Shown: positions 24,275 through 32,688, counted from the stretch's first letter. The stretch: 34,814 nt of DNA from Desulfotomaculum sp. (GCA_016841675.1 JAENYQ010000033.1:1-34814); one strand, 5' to 3'. Notes: generated by a model from the sequence alone, not told the origin. A program made the numbers and translations.

Positions 24275-24275
24275 G

Positions 24276-24571
24276 TCATTCAATTTCAGATAGCCTAGTA
24301 AACAGTTGCTCTTTTGTCATCAGAAGGCTGTTTTTCTGGTATGCCGGAACGATTTGCCCTTGTGAACGGGCAATAATTATTCCGGCCTCATTTTCCGTAA
24401 TAAATTCATAAATAAATTCGATACGGGTCACCGGCAGTTTGGAGAGTTCTTTTGAATATCCAATTGTTGGTTCGTTTATTAATTCTTCTATGGGGTGTTC
24501 CGCTGTTCTATGATGGATAAAATGAGCAGGAAATCTCGGGTGGGCGAGTGGTATGCATTATTTTCCGGCAT
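24276..24571 (-). pseudogene. Frameshifted small gene downstream of the repressor
   Basis: ATG 24571, 28 bases after the repressor stop on the same strand, opens a frame MPENNAYHSPTRDFLLILSI and on to EQRNTP, then TAG. In the -1 frame translation continues from there as IEELINEPTIGYSKELSKLP and runs, with normal-looking composition, to ...QLFTRLSEIE-stop at 24276. The two parts join in a run of four C. I infer one protein of about 98 residues broken by a single-base change. The ACC-CCA context is not a convincing slippery site, so programmed frameshifting is less likely. I do not recognise the family. Confidence 0.6.
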
Positions 24572-24598
24572 CTTCTGAGCCTGCACTGTTGGTGCGGC

Positions 24599-25474
24599 TC
24601 ATTTTTTGCTTAATTCCCAATGCATATCCAGTATGGCTTTGACTTTTTCCGGTTTTATACTGTAGGTTCCGGCTGCTTCAATAATTTCAACCCACTGCTT
24701 GTTATTGGTACGTTTTAGCTGCAGCATGTTCAAGTAATCTCCCAAGCAGGGTGTCTGTTCCCTGATTAGGCCCACCATGACACCGACGATGCGGTGTTGG
24801 GGGCCAAACTCGATGTCCTCGTAGTCAGGGTTTGCCGAACGAAGCAAAACCTGCTCTTCCTTTTGTATGTACAACTTAAGATATGCATTCCAGACGGTAT
24901 CTTCTATGCCGACGGCCACAATTTGACCGTTTTGGGCGATCGAGCTCTGTTTAAATAGGGCCAAGTCGCCGGAGTTGATCCCTGCATAAATCATACTGTT
25001 GCCGATAACGCGAAGGACAAAGTCGACCTTTTGGTGCGAAGGTATTTCTACCTGGCTTTCCCAGTTTTGTTCGGCCAGTATGGGTATGCCGGCGTGTATT
25101 TGACCCAGAACTGGCTTTAACGTTTGAAAGATTGCCGGGTTTTCCAGCGCTCGCAATACGGCAAGGCGTTGTTCCTGTGAAAGCGGAACTTCACCTACGC
25201 TTAACCGAATGTTTTCATTGCGGATAATGTAATGCATATCAATGTTATTTAATGATTGGCGGATATTGGTGCGCCCAAGCAGGTAATCTATGGACACCCC
25301 AAAAAAGTCTGCGAAGTTGCCAAGTGTTTCAAAGTCAGGTTTGCGTTTTCCCTGCTCGTAATTGGCAATTTGACCCCGTGAGTACATGAGTAATTCAGCC
25401 AGCTTGTACTGGCTGATGTTTTTTTCTTTTCGTAAAGCGGCTAGACGTCGACCGAAAACATTATCTTGTAACAT
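24599..25474 (-). CDS. Self-cleaving XRE/S24 repressor (LexA/CI type)
   Basis: A 291-residue DNA-binding repressor. Residues about 8-66 form an HTH_3 domain (RLAALRKEKNISQYKLAEL). A linker contains HAGIP with a probable A128-G129 cleavage bond. The S24 domain has nucleophile S160 in VIGNSMIYAG and base K200 in VWNAYLKLYI. RecA-stimulated self-cleavage, as in lambda CI and LexA, is therefore expected. About 55 residues follow the usual end of the S24 fold (QTPCLGDYLNMLQLK...WELSKK), an unusual tail. AAGGTGAT lies seven bases before the ATG. It is divergent from a Cro-like gene, with three operators between them. Confidence 0.92.
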   Translation of the reverse strand: MLQDNVFGRRLAALRKEKNISQYKLAELLMYSRGQIANYEQGKRKPDFETLGNFADFFGVSIDYLLGRTNIRQSLNNIDMHYIIRNENIRLSVGEVPLSQEQRLAVLRALENPAIFQTLKPVLGQIHAGIPILAEQNWESQVEIPSHQKVDFVLRVIGNSMIYAGINSGDLALFKQSSIAQNGQIVAVGIEDTVWNAYLKLYIQKEEQVLLRSANPDYEDIEFGPQHRIVGVMVGLIREQTPCLGDYLNMLQLKRTNNKQWVEIIEAAGTYSIKPEKVKAILDMHWELSKK

Positions 25475-25500
25475 TTTTTTATCACCTTACAGTATTATAA

Positions 25501-25571
25501 GAAACAATCAGTTTCCATTCCACTAAAGAAACAATTAGTTTCTAATAGTATTGACAGAAACATGATGTTTC
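25501..25571. promoter_or_regulatory. Three operators (GAAAC-N5-GTTTC) between repressor and Cro-like gene
   Basis: GAAACAATCAGTTTC (25501-25515), GAAACAATTAGTTTC (25528-25542) and GAAACATGATGTTTC (25557-25571) are 15-bp inverted repeats spaced 27-29 bases apart centre to centre. The third occupies the spacer of the Cro-like promoter; the first abuts the TATAAT (minus strand 25494-25499) of the repressor promoter. Confidence 0.88.
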
Positions 25572-25580
25572 TAGTAACAT
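25551..25580 (+). promoter_or_regulatory. Promoter of the Cro-like gene, covered by an operator
   Basis: A perfect TTGACA (25551-25556) and TAACAT (25575-25580) are 18 bases apart, and operator 25557-25571 fills the gap between them. Occupancy would exclude RNA polymerase. Confidence 0.78.
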
Positions 25581-25618
25581 AAGAAATGGGAGTCTTGGAT
25601 TAAAGAAGGAGGGGTTAT

Positions 25619-25807
25619 ATGGGTGAAAGGGTGGTGCTTATAAAACTCCGAGGTGACAGGCCACGGTCAAAAGTGGCAAAGCAACTGGGTATAACGCCGC
25701 AGATGTTGGGTGCCATAGAAAGAGGTGTCAGGTCACCGTCACTAATGCTGGCAAAAAAAATAGCCGTTTATTATGGGGTTCCTTTAGATGATATCTTTAA
25801 AGACTAA
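25619..25807 (+). CDS. Small Cro-like XRE helix-turn-helix protein
   Basis: A 62-residue protein that is only a helix-turn-helix domain: SKVAKQLGITPQMLGAIERG then PSLMLAKKIAVYYGVPLDDIF. It probably binds the same GAAAC...GTTTC operators as the divergent repressor, as Cro does in lambdoid phages. AAGGAGGGG precedes the ATG by five to six bases. It is divergent from the repressor and reads toward a zinc-ribbon protein gene. Another operator copy starts two bases after its stop codon. Confidence 0.88.
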   Translation: MGERVVLIKLRGDRPRSKVAKQLGITPQMLGAIERGVRSPSLMLAKKIAVYYGVPLDDIFKD

Positions 25808-25808
25808 G

Positions 25809-25823
25809 GAAACATGATGTTTC
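25809..25823. promoter_or_regulatory. Fourth operator copy upstream of the zinc-ribbon gene
   Basis: GAAACATGATGTTTC is identical over 15 bases to operator 25557-25571 and lies 120 bases ahead of the next gene. I see no obvious promoter overlapping it. Confidence 0.8.
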
Positions 25824-25943
25824 TTTGAGGTTCATATCATTTTAACGTGTTGGCTACTTCCATACAAGAATATAAATTGTTCCCGGTCCAGTCTAAACTG
25901 AACCATAAATAATAATGAACGTAGAGTAAAGGAGAGGTTAGAG

Positions 25944-26768
25944 ATGGTCAAAAAGAAGTGTCCAAATTGTAATCAGGATAGCTTTAGCGCTACCGTATCC
26001 GGTAAATGGATTTGTCCGCATTGTAAAACCGACCTAACAAAGGTACCATCAAATGATATAAAATCGGCCACTATAGACGCCTTGACCGGGTGTTTAATTG
26101 ATACCTTCGGTACAAATATGGACGCAGCAGCAATAAATAATAACCTTCTCAAACCGGATAAAGGGGATGTGCCCTGTTCAGTATCGGGTACGGGTTTGAA
26201 CAGGGATGAGGCTTTAAATCGGGGTCGAAAAATTCTTGGCTTTTTAAACTGGCCATATGAAGTTGTTCAAGTTAAAAAAAAATTCTTGGACTGCAAAAAC
26301 GGTTTAGGAGTTGATTTGTGGGAATTGCGTTTTGCGGGTAAACTTGGTGAAGCTCATATCAGGCTGGACGGCGGCAACGGCGAGGTATGGTTTATTAACT
26401 GCGATTCTAACGATACGCTAGAAAATGCCACCATACCATCGTTGGAAAATTTGGATTCCCACGCGAACCACTTACTTGAGATTTGCCTACCCCACCGAGT
26501 CGGACGCATGGTTCAACTGGAATGCGCCCTGCCCCGTGATTATAGGAAAACTATCACATCCGTTACGCCCCTGCCCGGCGCAAAATGGAGTCAGACTTAC
26601 ATTTATATTGAAACTGTCAACGGAATACCGGTACTTAACAACCAGGTAACCATCACCCTCTGCGGCAACACAGGACGCCTGCAATCTCTAAACCGCCACT
26701 GGCTTGCGAGCGATACATTTTTTCCCGACAATTCAAGACTGACCCCTACTTTTCAGTGGGAAGAATAA
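25944..26768 (+). CDS. Zinc-ribbon protein with YcdB-like C-terminal region
   Basis: A 274-residue protein. C6, C9, C24 and C27 (CPNC...CPHC) form a zinc ribbon at the N-terminus. Two later segments, DEALNRGRKILGFLNWP with WELRFAGKLGEAHIRLDGGNGEVW, and TYIYIETVNGIPVLNNQVTI with NTGRLQSLNRHW, resemble the PepSY-like/YcdB repeat pattern (V-N-G-I-P-V ... G-x-x-x-x-x-x-x-W). That similarity is recalled from sequence pattern only. There is no signal peptide or membrane segment, although YcdB-type domains are usually extracellular. It ends soon after the second domain, perhaps shortened. AAAGGAGAGG precedes the ATG. The upstream operator suggests control by the repressor. Confidence 0.65.
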   Translation: MVKKKCPNCNQDSFSATVSGKWICPHCKTDLTKVPSNDIKSATIDALTGCLIDTFGTNMDAAAINNNLLKPDKGDVPCSVSGTGLNRDEALNRGRKILGFLNWPYEVVQVKKKFLDCKNGLGVDLWELRFAGKLGEAHIRLDGGNGEVWFINCDSNDTLENATIPSLENLDSHANHLLEICLPHRVGRMVQLECALPRDYRKTITSVTPLPGAKWSQTYIYIETVNGIPVLNNQVTITLCGNTGRLQSLNRHWLASDTFFPDNSRLTPTFQWEE

Positions 26769-26963
26769 CTTAATTATATCTTAAGAAAAATGTCATGTTT
26801 AAATAATTATTAATGTTTATAATAAATGCTTAGTAGCTTTTTTTTTATAGCCTCTAGGCTCTCGAATGTGAGCAATATCAAAGCATCCGGTAGCCATAGC
26901 CATTAAACTATTTACATATGATATAACCTGGTCAAGACTTTTCCAGATTGGAGGGGTTTAGTG

Positions 26964-27785
26964 ATGAAAATAATTGTTCTGATCAAACAAGTACCCGGAA
27001 CAGCAAATACCCGCATGAATCCTGAAACAGGGGTAATGATCCGTGATGCGGGCGAAACCATATTGAACCCGCTGGATGAACATGCCGTTACCGAAGCTGT
27101 TATGATCAAGAAAAAACACCCTGGTACCGAGGTTATAGCCCTAACTATGGGCCCACCTTCTGCGCAGAAGGTGCTACGGGAGGCCTGCGCCAGGGGTGCT
27201 GATAGAGGAATCTTGCTTTCGGACAAAGCCTTTGGCGGGTCGGATACCCTGGTCACTTCCCGGGTCCTGGCAGCGGCGATACGTAAAATCGGTGATACTA
27301 ACCTGATTCTGGCCGGGGAGAAAGCTACCGACGGGGAAACCGGGCAAACCGGTCCCATGACAGCAGCGCTGCTGGACATGCCGGTGCTCACCTTTGTACA
27401 CCGGCTAGAAGTTAATGATATGCATATTATTGCCCGGCGCATGGTGGAGGACGGCATCGAAGAGATTAAGGCAGATTTGCCGGCACTGGTAACTGTGGTC
27501 AAGGACATCAACAACCCGCCCCTGCCTACGATAAAAGGCTATATCTTGGCCAAGAAACAAAAGTTTCCTGTGTGGGGACCTGTAGACCTGGCCCTTGAAG
27601 ATGGTACAATGGGCTTAAAGGGATCACCAACCCGGGTGGTCAAGATATTCACCCCCAAACTGTCCAGACAGACTACCTTTTACACCGCTGATACCAAAGA
27701 ACAGCTGCCCGGTGCGGCCGAGGCTATTATCAAGGTGCTTAAGAGCCGTAGTTTGACAGAAAAAGGTGATCGCTATGGAGTCTAA
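26964..27785 (+). CDS. etfB: Electron transfer flavoprotein beta subunit
   Basis: A 273-residue EtfB. The MKIIVLIKQVPGTANTRMNP start and the flavin/nucleotide loop GEKATDGETGQTGP are typical; characteristic LNPLDEHAVTEAV and LPALVTVVKDINNPPLPTIKG motifs follow. With EtfA it forms a flavoprotein that shuttles electrons between a dehydrogenase and a carrier. ATG 26964 fits GGAGGGG at 26950-26956; GTG 26961 is also possible. It overlaps etfA by 11 bases. The loop reads TGQTGP rather than the common TAQVGP. Whether this Etf bifurcates electrons cannot be told from the sequence alone. Confidence 0.94.
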   Translation: MKIIVLIKQVPGTANTRMNPETGVMIRDAGETILNPLDEHAVTEAVMIKKKHPGTEVIALTMGPPSAQKVLREACARGADRGILLSDKAFGGSDTLVTSRVLAAAIRKIGDTNLILAGEKATDGETGQTGPMTAALLDMPVLTFVHRLEVNDMHIIARRMVEDGIEEIKADLPALVTVVKDINNPPLPTIKGYILAKKQKFPVWGPVDLALEDGTMGLKGSPTRVVKIFTPKLSRQTTFYTADTKEQLPGAAEAIIKVLKSRSLTEKGDRYGV

Positions 27786-28782
27786 GCAGAGTGTGATGAT
27801 ATTGGCGGAAATACGCAGCCAACAAGTGCACGACTTGACTTGGGAGATGCTTACCTGGGGTAGAAAGCTCGCCGACAAGCTGGGCGTACAGGTTGACTGT
27901 GTAGTGCTGGGCATCGAACAGGGAAATTTTCAAGAGCTAATCCATTGGGGCGCGGACCGCGTATTGGCGGTGACTAACGGCAGGCCGGACGGTATTCTGG
28001 CCACCCCTGCAGCTCGTCTACTGGTGGAGATTATCCGCGCCGAACAGCCCGGCATAGTGATCGCTCCGGCGACCACCTTTGGCAGAACTATTATGCCCAT
28101 AACAGCTGCCAGGCTGGCCACGGGACTGACCGCAGATTGTACGGAACTGGATATAGATCCCAAAGACAACTTGCTATTGCAAACCCGCCCGGCCATCGGC
28201 GGCAATATCATGGCCACCATAAAAACCGCCCGCACTAAGCCGCAGATGGCCACTGTCCGGCCGCGTTCTATAAAACCTGACGGATTTGACCATACCAGAC
28301 AAGGTGAAGTGATGATTAAGCAATATGATACCGCTAATGCGTGGCCGGAAACCTTGCTATCCTTCAGACACAATGAAGAAAACGATATTAACCTGGAAAA
28401 TGCCGATCTTGTTGTTGCCGGTGGTAAAGGGATGAAGAGTAAAGAGAATTATCAGCAGTTGGAAGAGCTGGCCGTTTTGCTGGGTGCCGGACTGGGTGCT
28501 ACCAGGGATGCTGTTGAGGCCGGGTGGGCACCATTCGCCCGCCAGGTAGGTCTGACAGGTAAAACAGTATCCCCGAAAGTATATATCGCGGCCGGAGTAT
28601 CCGGTAAAATACAGCACCTGGCCGGCATTCTCACCTCCGAGTACATCATTGCCATCAATGAAGACGCCGATTCCCAAATCTTTAAAGTGGCCGATCTTGG
28701 TATTATAGGCGACGCGCCTACAGTGGTGACCCAATTAATACAGGCCCTCAAGGACTTAAAAACAGACGGGAAGGAGCATTAA
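27775..28782 (+). CDS. etfA: Electron transfer flavoprotein alpha subunit
   Basis: A 335-residue EtfA. The N-terminal domain has IVIAPATTFGRTIMPITAARLATGLTADCTEL, and the C-terminal FAD domain carries VVAGGKGMKSKENYQQLEELA, GAGLGATRDAVEAGWAPFARQVGLTGKTVSP, YIAAGVSGKIQHLAG and IIAINEDADSQIFKVADLGIIGD. It binds the FAD that accepts electrons. ATG 27775 is chosen for AAGGTGAT at good distance. It lies inside the end of etfB and runs one base before the following oxidase gene, so all three are one operon. No 4Fe-4S ferredoxin extension is present. Confidence 0.95.
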   Translation: MESKQSVMILAEIRSQQVHDLTWEMLTWGRKLADKLGVQVDCVVLGIEQGNFQELIHWGADRVLAVTNGRPDGILATPAARLLVEIIRAEQPGIVIAPATTFGRTIMPITAARLATGLTADCTELDIDPKDNLLLQTRPAIGGNIMATIKTARTKPQMATVRPRSIKPDGFDHTRQGEVMIKQYDTANAWPETLLSFRHNEENDINLENADLVVAGGKGMKSKENYQQLEELAVLLGAGLGATRDAVEAGWAPFARQVGLTGKTVSPKVYIAAGVSGKIQHLAGILTSEYIIAINEDADSQIFKVADLGIIGDAPTVVTQLIQALKDLKTDGKEH

Positions 28783-28783
28783 A

Positions 28784-29872
28784 ATGGCTGAGAAACTAGC
28801 TTTGATAACCCAACAGCTTATATCCCTGCTGGGTGAACCAAATGTTACTACGGGTAAGGAAAGCATTGTAGCCAGGCCGTCTTCAAGCGAAGAAATAGCC
28901 GGCATATTTGCGCTGGCTGCGCAGGCGGAATTGATTGCTAAAGCAGTTGGGTATACAGTGGGCCCTACTACTGAGGCTGTTGGTCAAACGGATATTTTGA
29001 TATCGCTGGAGAGAATGAATCAAATTAAATTTGACCGTGAAAGTGGTACCATCACTGCCCAGCCAGCGGCCGGAATGGACCAAATAATTAACGCGACCCA
29101 AGAAACAGGTTGTAGATTTCCAGGGGTGAATTGCCGGCATAAAAATGCAACCGTTGGCGAGAATGTTGCTGCTTGTTTCAATGAAGGTGAACCGGATTTT
29201 AAATGCCCTACTGCCTGCCTGTACGGTCTGGAACTTGTGCTGGCTGACGGCAGAATCATCACCGTGGGGGAGCGGTCCGCAAAAGATTTGGATAATTACC
29301 AACTTACCTACATTCTGGGGGGGTATAAAGAAGAAAAAGCGGTCCTGGGCGGCATTTACCTGAGGCTGTTGCCCGTGGAGCAGGACCAATATTGGCTAAT
29401 CACAACCTTTAACGATCTGGATATGTTCCCCGGGATTTGGCCGTCCCTGATGCAAAAATACCGCCGCGAACTTGGCGCCGTTGTTGTTATTAAACTGGCC
29501 AATTACCCTGAATTGGCGGGTATAATGAGCCAATGGATACCGGATCTCAATGAAGTTGACCATCCATCAGCAGCCTGTATGCTAGTGTCAATAAATTGCC
29601 ACCCGGGTGAATTGGAACCATTTTTGGAGCTGCTTACCGGAGACTTATATGAGAGCAGTCCTTCCAATACTTATATAGCTGGTGGTACATATCAGAAGCT
29701 TGTAATATCAACTTTTTACAGCAATTTGTTGAGGGACCTTAAAGCCAACCCGCGATTTTCTACCGTTAGTATTGATGAACAGGATTACAATCAACAAATT
29801 AATGTCGGGCGGATAAATGCAGTTTACTGGTTTAAAGAAGAAAGAAAGGTTCATTTGTTTTATGAAGGTTGA
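28784..29872 (+). CDS. FAD-linked oxidase, GlcD/GlcE-like, degenerate flavin loop
   Basis: A 362-residue protein of the FAD-binding type 4 (PCMH) family, GlcE-sized. Recognisable parts are IVARPSSSEEIAGIFALAAQAELIAKAVG, an ISLERMNQI segment, ATVGENVAACFNEGE, YGLELVLADGRIITVGERSAKDLDNYQLTYI and EEKAVLGGIYLRLLPVE. The usual pyrophosphate loop (RGGGT) is replaced by AVGYTVGPTT, and the GG of ATIGG is absent. Four cysteines cluster near residues 110-148. It probably oxidises or once oxidised an alpha-hydroxy acid and hands electrons to EtfAB, as with GlcD-type lactate dehydrogenases that pair with Etf. It starts one base after etfA in the same operon. FAD binding is uncertain. Confidence 0.78.
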   Translation: MAEKLALITQQLISLLGEPNVTTGKESIVARPSSSEEIAGIFALAAQAELIAKAVGYTVGPTTEAVGQTDILISLERMNQIKFDRESGTITAQPAAGMDQIINATQETGCRFPGVNCRHKNATVGENVAACFNEGEPDFKCPTACLYGLELVLADGRIITVGERSAKDLDNYQLTYILGGYKEEKAVLGGIYLRLLPVEQDQYWLITTFNDLDMFPGIWPSLMQKYRRELGAVVVIKLANYPELAGIMSQWIPDLNEVDHPSAACMLVSINCHPGELEPFLELLTGDLYESSPSNTYIAGGTYQKLVISTFYSNLLRDLKANPRFSTVSIDEQDYNQQINVGRINAVYWFKEERKVHLFYEG

Positions 29873-30234
29873 ACCTGGATTATCCTCTAGTGCTTCAGAC
29901 ACTGCCTAATGATTAAACAGATGGTTTATTGGTTTTAATGAGTATATCCATTTGCAGAACCAAAGGTGTATTTGCTTAATACTTCTTTTGGTTTAGGCGA
30001 TAGTATATAGCTGCCAGGAGCCAGAATATAAAAGAGTTGAGATATTCCAGAATTAGGGTTCTGGCTTAGCTTATTGACCTTTTGTGAAAAAGCCAATAAT
30101 TTTAAATTAATTTGATGAAAAGAAAGCCATTTTAATAAATAATTGAGTCCCACAGGGCATGGGAGTTATGTTCTCTTAAAGCCTTTGAGGTAATTTGATA
30201 TAATGATAAGATATATCTTAAAGGGGGAATTGGT
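29873..30234. other. Intergenic region before proA
   Basis: About 360 bases. TATAAT (30199-30204) is a plausible -10 element for proA with only a weak -35. TAAGATATATCTTA (30207-30220) is a perfect palindrome over the expected start of transcription. A 72-codon minus-strand frame at 29935-30153 lacks a ribosome site and I do not call it. Confidence 0.4.
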
Positions 30235-31524
30235 ATGAGCATGAATGATTTGGCCCGCCGGGTAAAGGAAGCTTCCATTAAATTAGCCGCCGCTGAAACG
30301 GAATTAAAGAATAAAGCCCTGGCTCAAATAGCAGAGGCCATAGAATACAGTAAGGAAGCAATTATCAGGGCCAATGAAGAAGACTTATTAAGAAGTGAAA
30401 AAGAACAACTGGCTGCGCCCCTTTTAAAGAGGTTAAAATTTGACGAGGCCAAAATCCAGGATGTGGTTGACGGAATCCACAGCCTGATTGAACTAGAGGA
30501 TCCGGTCGGTAAAACCCTTCTTTCCACCGAACTGGATGACGGTCTGGAATTGTACAAGGTGACCTGCCCTATCGGGGTAATCGGGGTGATTTTTGAGTCC
30601 AGGCCCGATGCCCTGGTGCAGATATCCACGCTTTGCCTGAAAAGCGGGAACAGCGTACTGTTAAAAGGGGGGTCCGAAGCCAGGGAGACCAACCGAATTC
30701 TGGCTGAGATTATTGTCAAGGCTACGACTGAAGCAGGCATTCCGGCTAACTGGCTGGCGCTGCTGGAAACGCGTTTAGACGTTAACGAGATGCTTAAAAT
30801 GGACCGGTATATCGACCTGATCATTCCTAGAGGGTCCAATGATTTTGTTCGTTATATTATGGATAACTCAAGCATTCCGGTGATGGGCCACGCTGACGGC
30901 ATTTGCCACTGTTACGTGGATCAGGACGCAGCTCTTGAAATGGCGGTTAAGATTGCCGTAGACTCTAAAACGCAGTATGTGGCTGTTTGTAACGCCACGG
31001 AGACCCTGCTGGTGCACGAAAAAATAGCCCCGGCTTTTTTACCTGAGCTTAAGAAGGCACTGGATAGCAAAAATGTAGAATTATTCGGCTGTCCTAAAAC
31101 GGTGGCGGTTATTCCGGCCCATCCGGCTTCGGAAGAGGACTGGAAAACCGAATACCTGGACTATAAGCTGGCCGTAAAAGTGGTAGCAGGGCTGGACGAG
31201 GCTATTGACCATATCAATACTTACGGTTCGGGACATACCGACGGCATCATCACCAGGGATAAACAAACAGCGGCCCGGTTCATGGACTACGTCGATTCAG
31301 GGAATGTGTTATGGAACTGTTCCACCCGTTTTAGCGACGGGTTCCGGTATGGATTCGGGGCTGAAGTGGGGATAAGTACCAGTAAAATCCACTCCAGGGG
31401 CCCGGTAGGCCTTGAAGGGTTGGTTATTTACAAGTACAAGTTAATCGGCAACGGCCACCTGGTAGAGGATTATACCAGCCGTAAAAAAAGCTTTAAACAC
31501 AAAAAGATGAACAAGGAGTTCTGA
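30235..31524 (+). CDS. proA: Glutamate-5-semialdehyde dehydrogenase (gamma-glutamyl phosphate reductase)
   Basis: A 429-residue NADPH-dependent reductase, second step of proline synthesis, converting gamma-glutamyl phosphate to glutamate semialdehyde. Catalytic C252 is in YVAVCNATETLLVH. PIGVIGVIFESRPDAL, GGSEARETNRIL, NTYGSGHTDGIIT and FGAEVGISTSKIHSRGPVGLE are family motifs. The stretch RGSNDFV...IPVMGHADGICHCYVD resembles the reductase half of plant and animal P5CS more than the RGG-type of Escherichia coli. AAAGGGGG precedes the ATG by six to seven bases. No proB adjoins it. The C-terminus is Lys-rich (SRKKSFKHKKMNKEF). Confidence 0.94.
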   Translation: MSMNDLARRVKEASIKLAAAETELKNKALAQIAEAIEYSKEAIIRANEEDLLRSEKEQLAAPLLKRLKFDEAKIQDVVDGIHSLIELEDPVGKTLLSTELDDGLELYKVTCPIGVIGVIFESRPDALVQISTLCLKSGNSVLLKGGSEARETNRILAEIIVKATTEAGIPANWLALLETRLDVNEMLKMDRYIDLIIPRGSNDFVRYIMDNSSIPVMGHADGICHCYVDQDAALEMAVKIAVDSKTQYVAVCNATETLLVHEKIAPAFLPELKKALDSKNVELFGCPKTVAVIPAHPASEEDWKTEYLDYKLAVKVVAGLDEAIDHINTYGSGHTDGIITRDKQTAARFMDYVDSGNVLWNCSTRFSDGFRYGFGAEVGISTSKIHSRGPVGLEGLVIYKYKLIGNGHLVEDYTSRKKSFKHKKMNKEF

Positions 31525-31607
31525 AGGGGGTGGTTAACGACGACAAATGTAATTGCCGACGTTACTATTGTTAGTACAAATTGGTAAATTGTATGGAAAG
31601 TTGTTTA

Positions 31608-32504
31608 CTATGATGCTCCCGGTTCTTCAGTCAGGTCTTTTAAAAGAGGCACAAGTTTCTCCCTGGTGGGCAGCAGGGCTAAATTAACCTCATTTAATGA
31701 CCGGGCAGATCCTGCCGCAGCCAAAAGGCACTCCTGCAGGAAGTTTAGCAGGCAGTACTGGGATGACTGCACACCCTGCAGCAGGTTTTCCAACTGAAGG
31801 ATGTTTTCCAGCCCTTGGCTGCCCCGGTTTTCTGCCGCCTCATTGACCAGGGCCATGTAGGCCACCGGGTCCTGGTTCAATAAGCTCATGAATTCATCAA
31901 AAAAATCTTCTTCAGCAAAAAGCCACAAGTTGGCCAGGCAGAGATTAACCCCGCCGGGGCCCCGCAGGCAGCGGTGCCACGCATTAGCCTCGGCTGACAG
32001 GGTTTCTACCACAAAAATGTTCATGTAACTGCTGCTGTTGGCTTTAAATGTACCCCCACCGGACATATTTAAAATTAACTCTGCCTTTAATGACCGGCAA
32101 TTTTCTTTTGTTTTTCTGAAACATTTGGTCAGCCACACCAGGTCTGTCGGGCTTTCAGTATCCGACTGCCAGCGTAGTAATGAAGACCTAAGCAAAGACA
32201 AAAGTTCTGTCCACTTATTAGCTTTGCCCAGTTCGTCTGCAATTTCTTCCCGGTCATGGCAGTATTCAATGTGCAGGGGTTGCTGTTTCTCATCAAGGCT
32301 GGCCAGGGCCGTGATCAGAGGCATTCTTTTCGGCAAGGCCTCTTCTTCATACACCATGGCGGCCAGGCTCAGGGACAGCCAGTGCCGACAGCAGGTTACA
32401 TCAGCATTCTGTACCAGCAGTTCTTTGGCCATTCGGCTGAGCTCAGAGATATTGCCAGACTTAAATAACTCTCTTATTCTTGCAATGATTTCGTGTTTAT
32501 GCAC
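31608..32504 (-). CDS. Unrecognised helical protein
   Basis: About 298 residues from GTG 32504, where AAAGGGTG lies about six bases upstream; the frame opens at GTG 32513, three codons earlier. The protein is soluble, Leu-rich and dominated by amphipathic helices, with repeated pairs such as KHEIIARIRELFKSGNISEL, ANKWTELLSLLRSSLLRW and LENILQLENLLQG. These could form a TPR-like solenoid, but no signature motif is clear. Ten or so cysteines are scattered (CC, C-x-RH). It is convergent with proA, 84 bases from its stop, and divergent from the Uup-like gene. I do not recognise a family or function. Confidence 0.65.
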   Translation of the reverse strand: MHKHEIIARIRELFKSGNISELSRMAKELLVQNADVTCCRHWLSLSLAAMVYEEEALPKRMPLITALASLDEKQQPLHIEYCHDREEIADELGKANKWTELLSLLRSSLLRWQSDTESPTDLVWLTKCFRKTKENCRSLKAELILNMSGGGTFKANSSSYMNIFVVETLSAEANAWHRCLRGPGGVNLCLANLWLFAEEDFFDEFMSLLNQDPVAYMALVNEAAENRGSQGLENILQLENLLQGVQSSQYCLLNFLQECLLAAAGSARSLNEVNLALLPTREKLVPLLKDLTEEPGAS

Positions 32505-32632
32505 CGGTGTCACCCTTTCGGAAAATAATACTGACTCTTTTCCATTGCGTGATAGTGTAGTAAAGTTTATTTTATACTTAGAATTGCATTCCTGCCAGGG
32601 ATGTTTTTTTTATTGTTAAGGAAAGTATACCC

Positions 32633-32688
32633 AAAAGGGGACAGGCTGCTTTTTTCGGTTTTTGAAGAAAGATGCCTGTCCCCTTTTT
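32633..32688. repeat. 56-bp hairpin repeat, copy 2
   Basis: Same structure as 14396-14451, with A-to-G changes at two positions, one of which would turn an A-U pair of the inner stem into G-U. Here it lies between divergent genes, 129 bases before the next start, where a terminator has no evident job. That supports a mobile repeat rather than a gene-specific terminator. Confidence 0.8.

Noticed and set aside
24480-24500. Programmed -1 frameshift in the small gene after the repressor
   Set aside because: The site is not of X-XXY-YYZ type and no stimulatory structure was evident; a plain mutation is simpler.
29935-30153. 72-codon minus-strand frame before proA
   Set aside because: GTG start without a ribosome site, no family pattern, biased AT-rich composition; kept only as a remote possibility.
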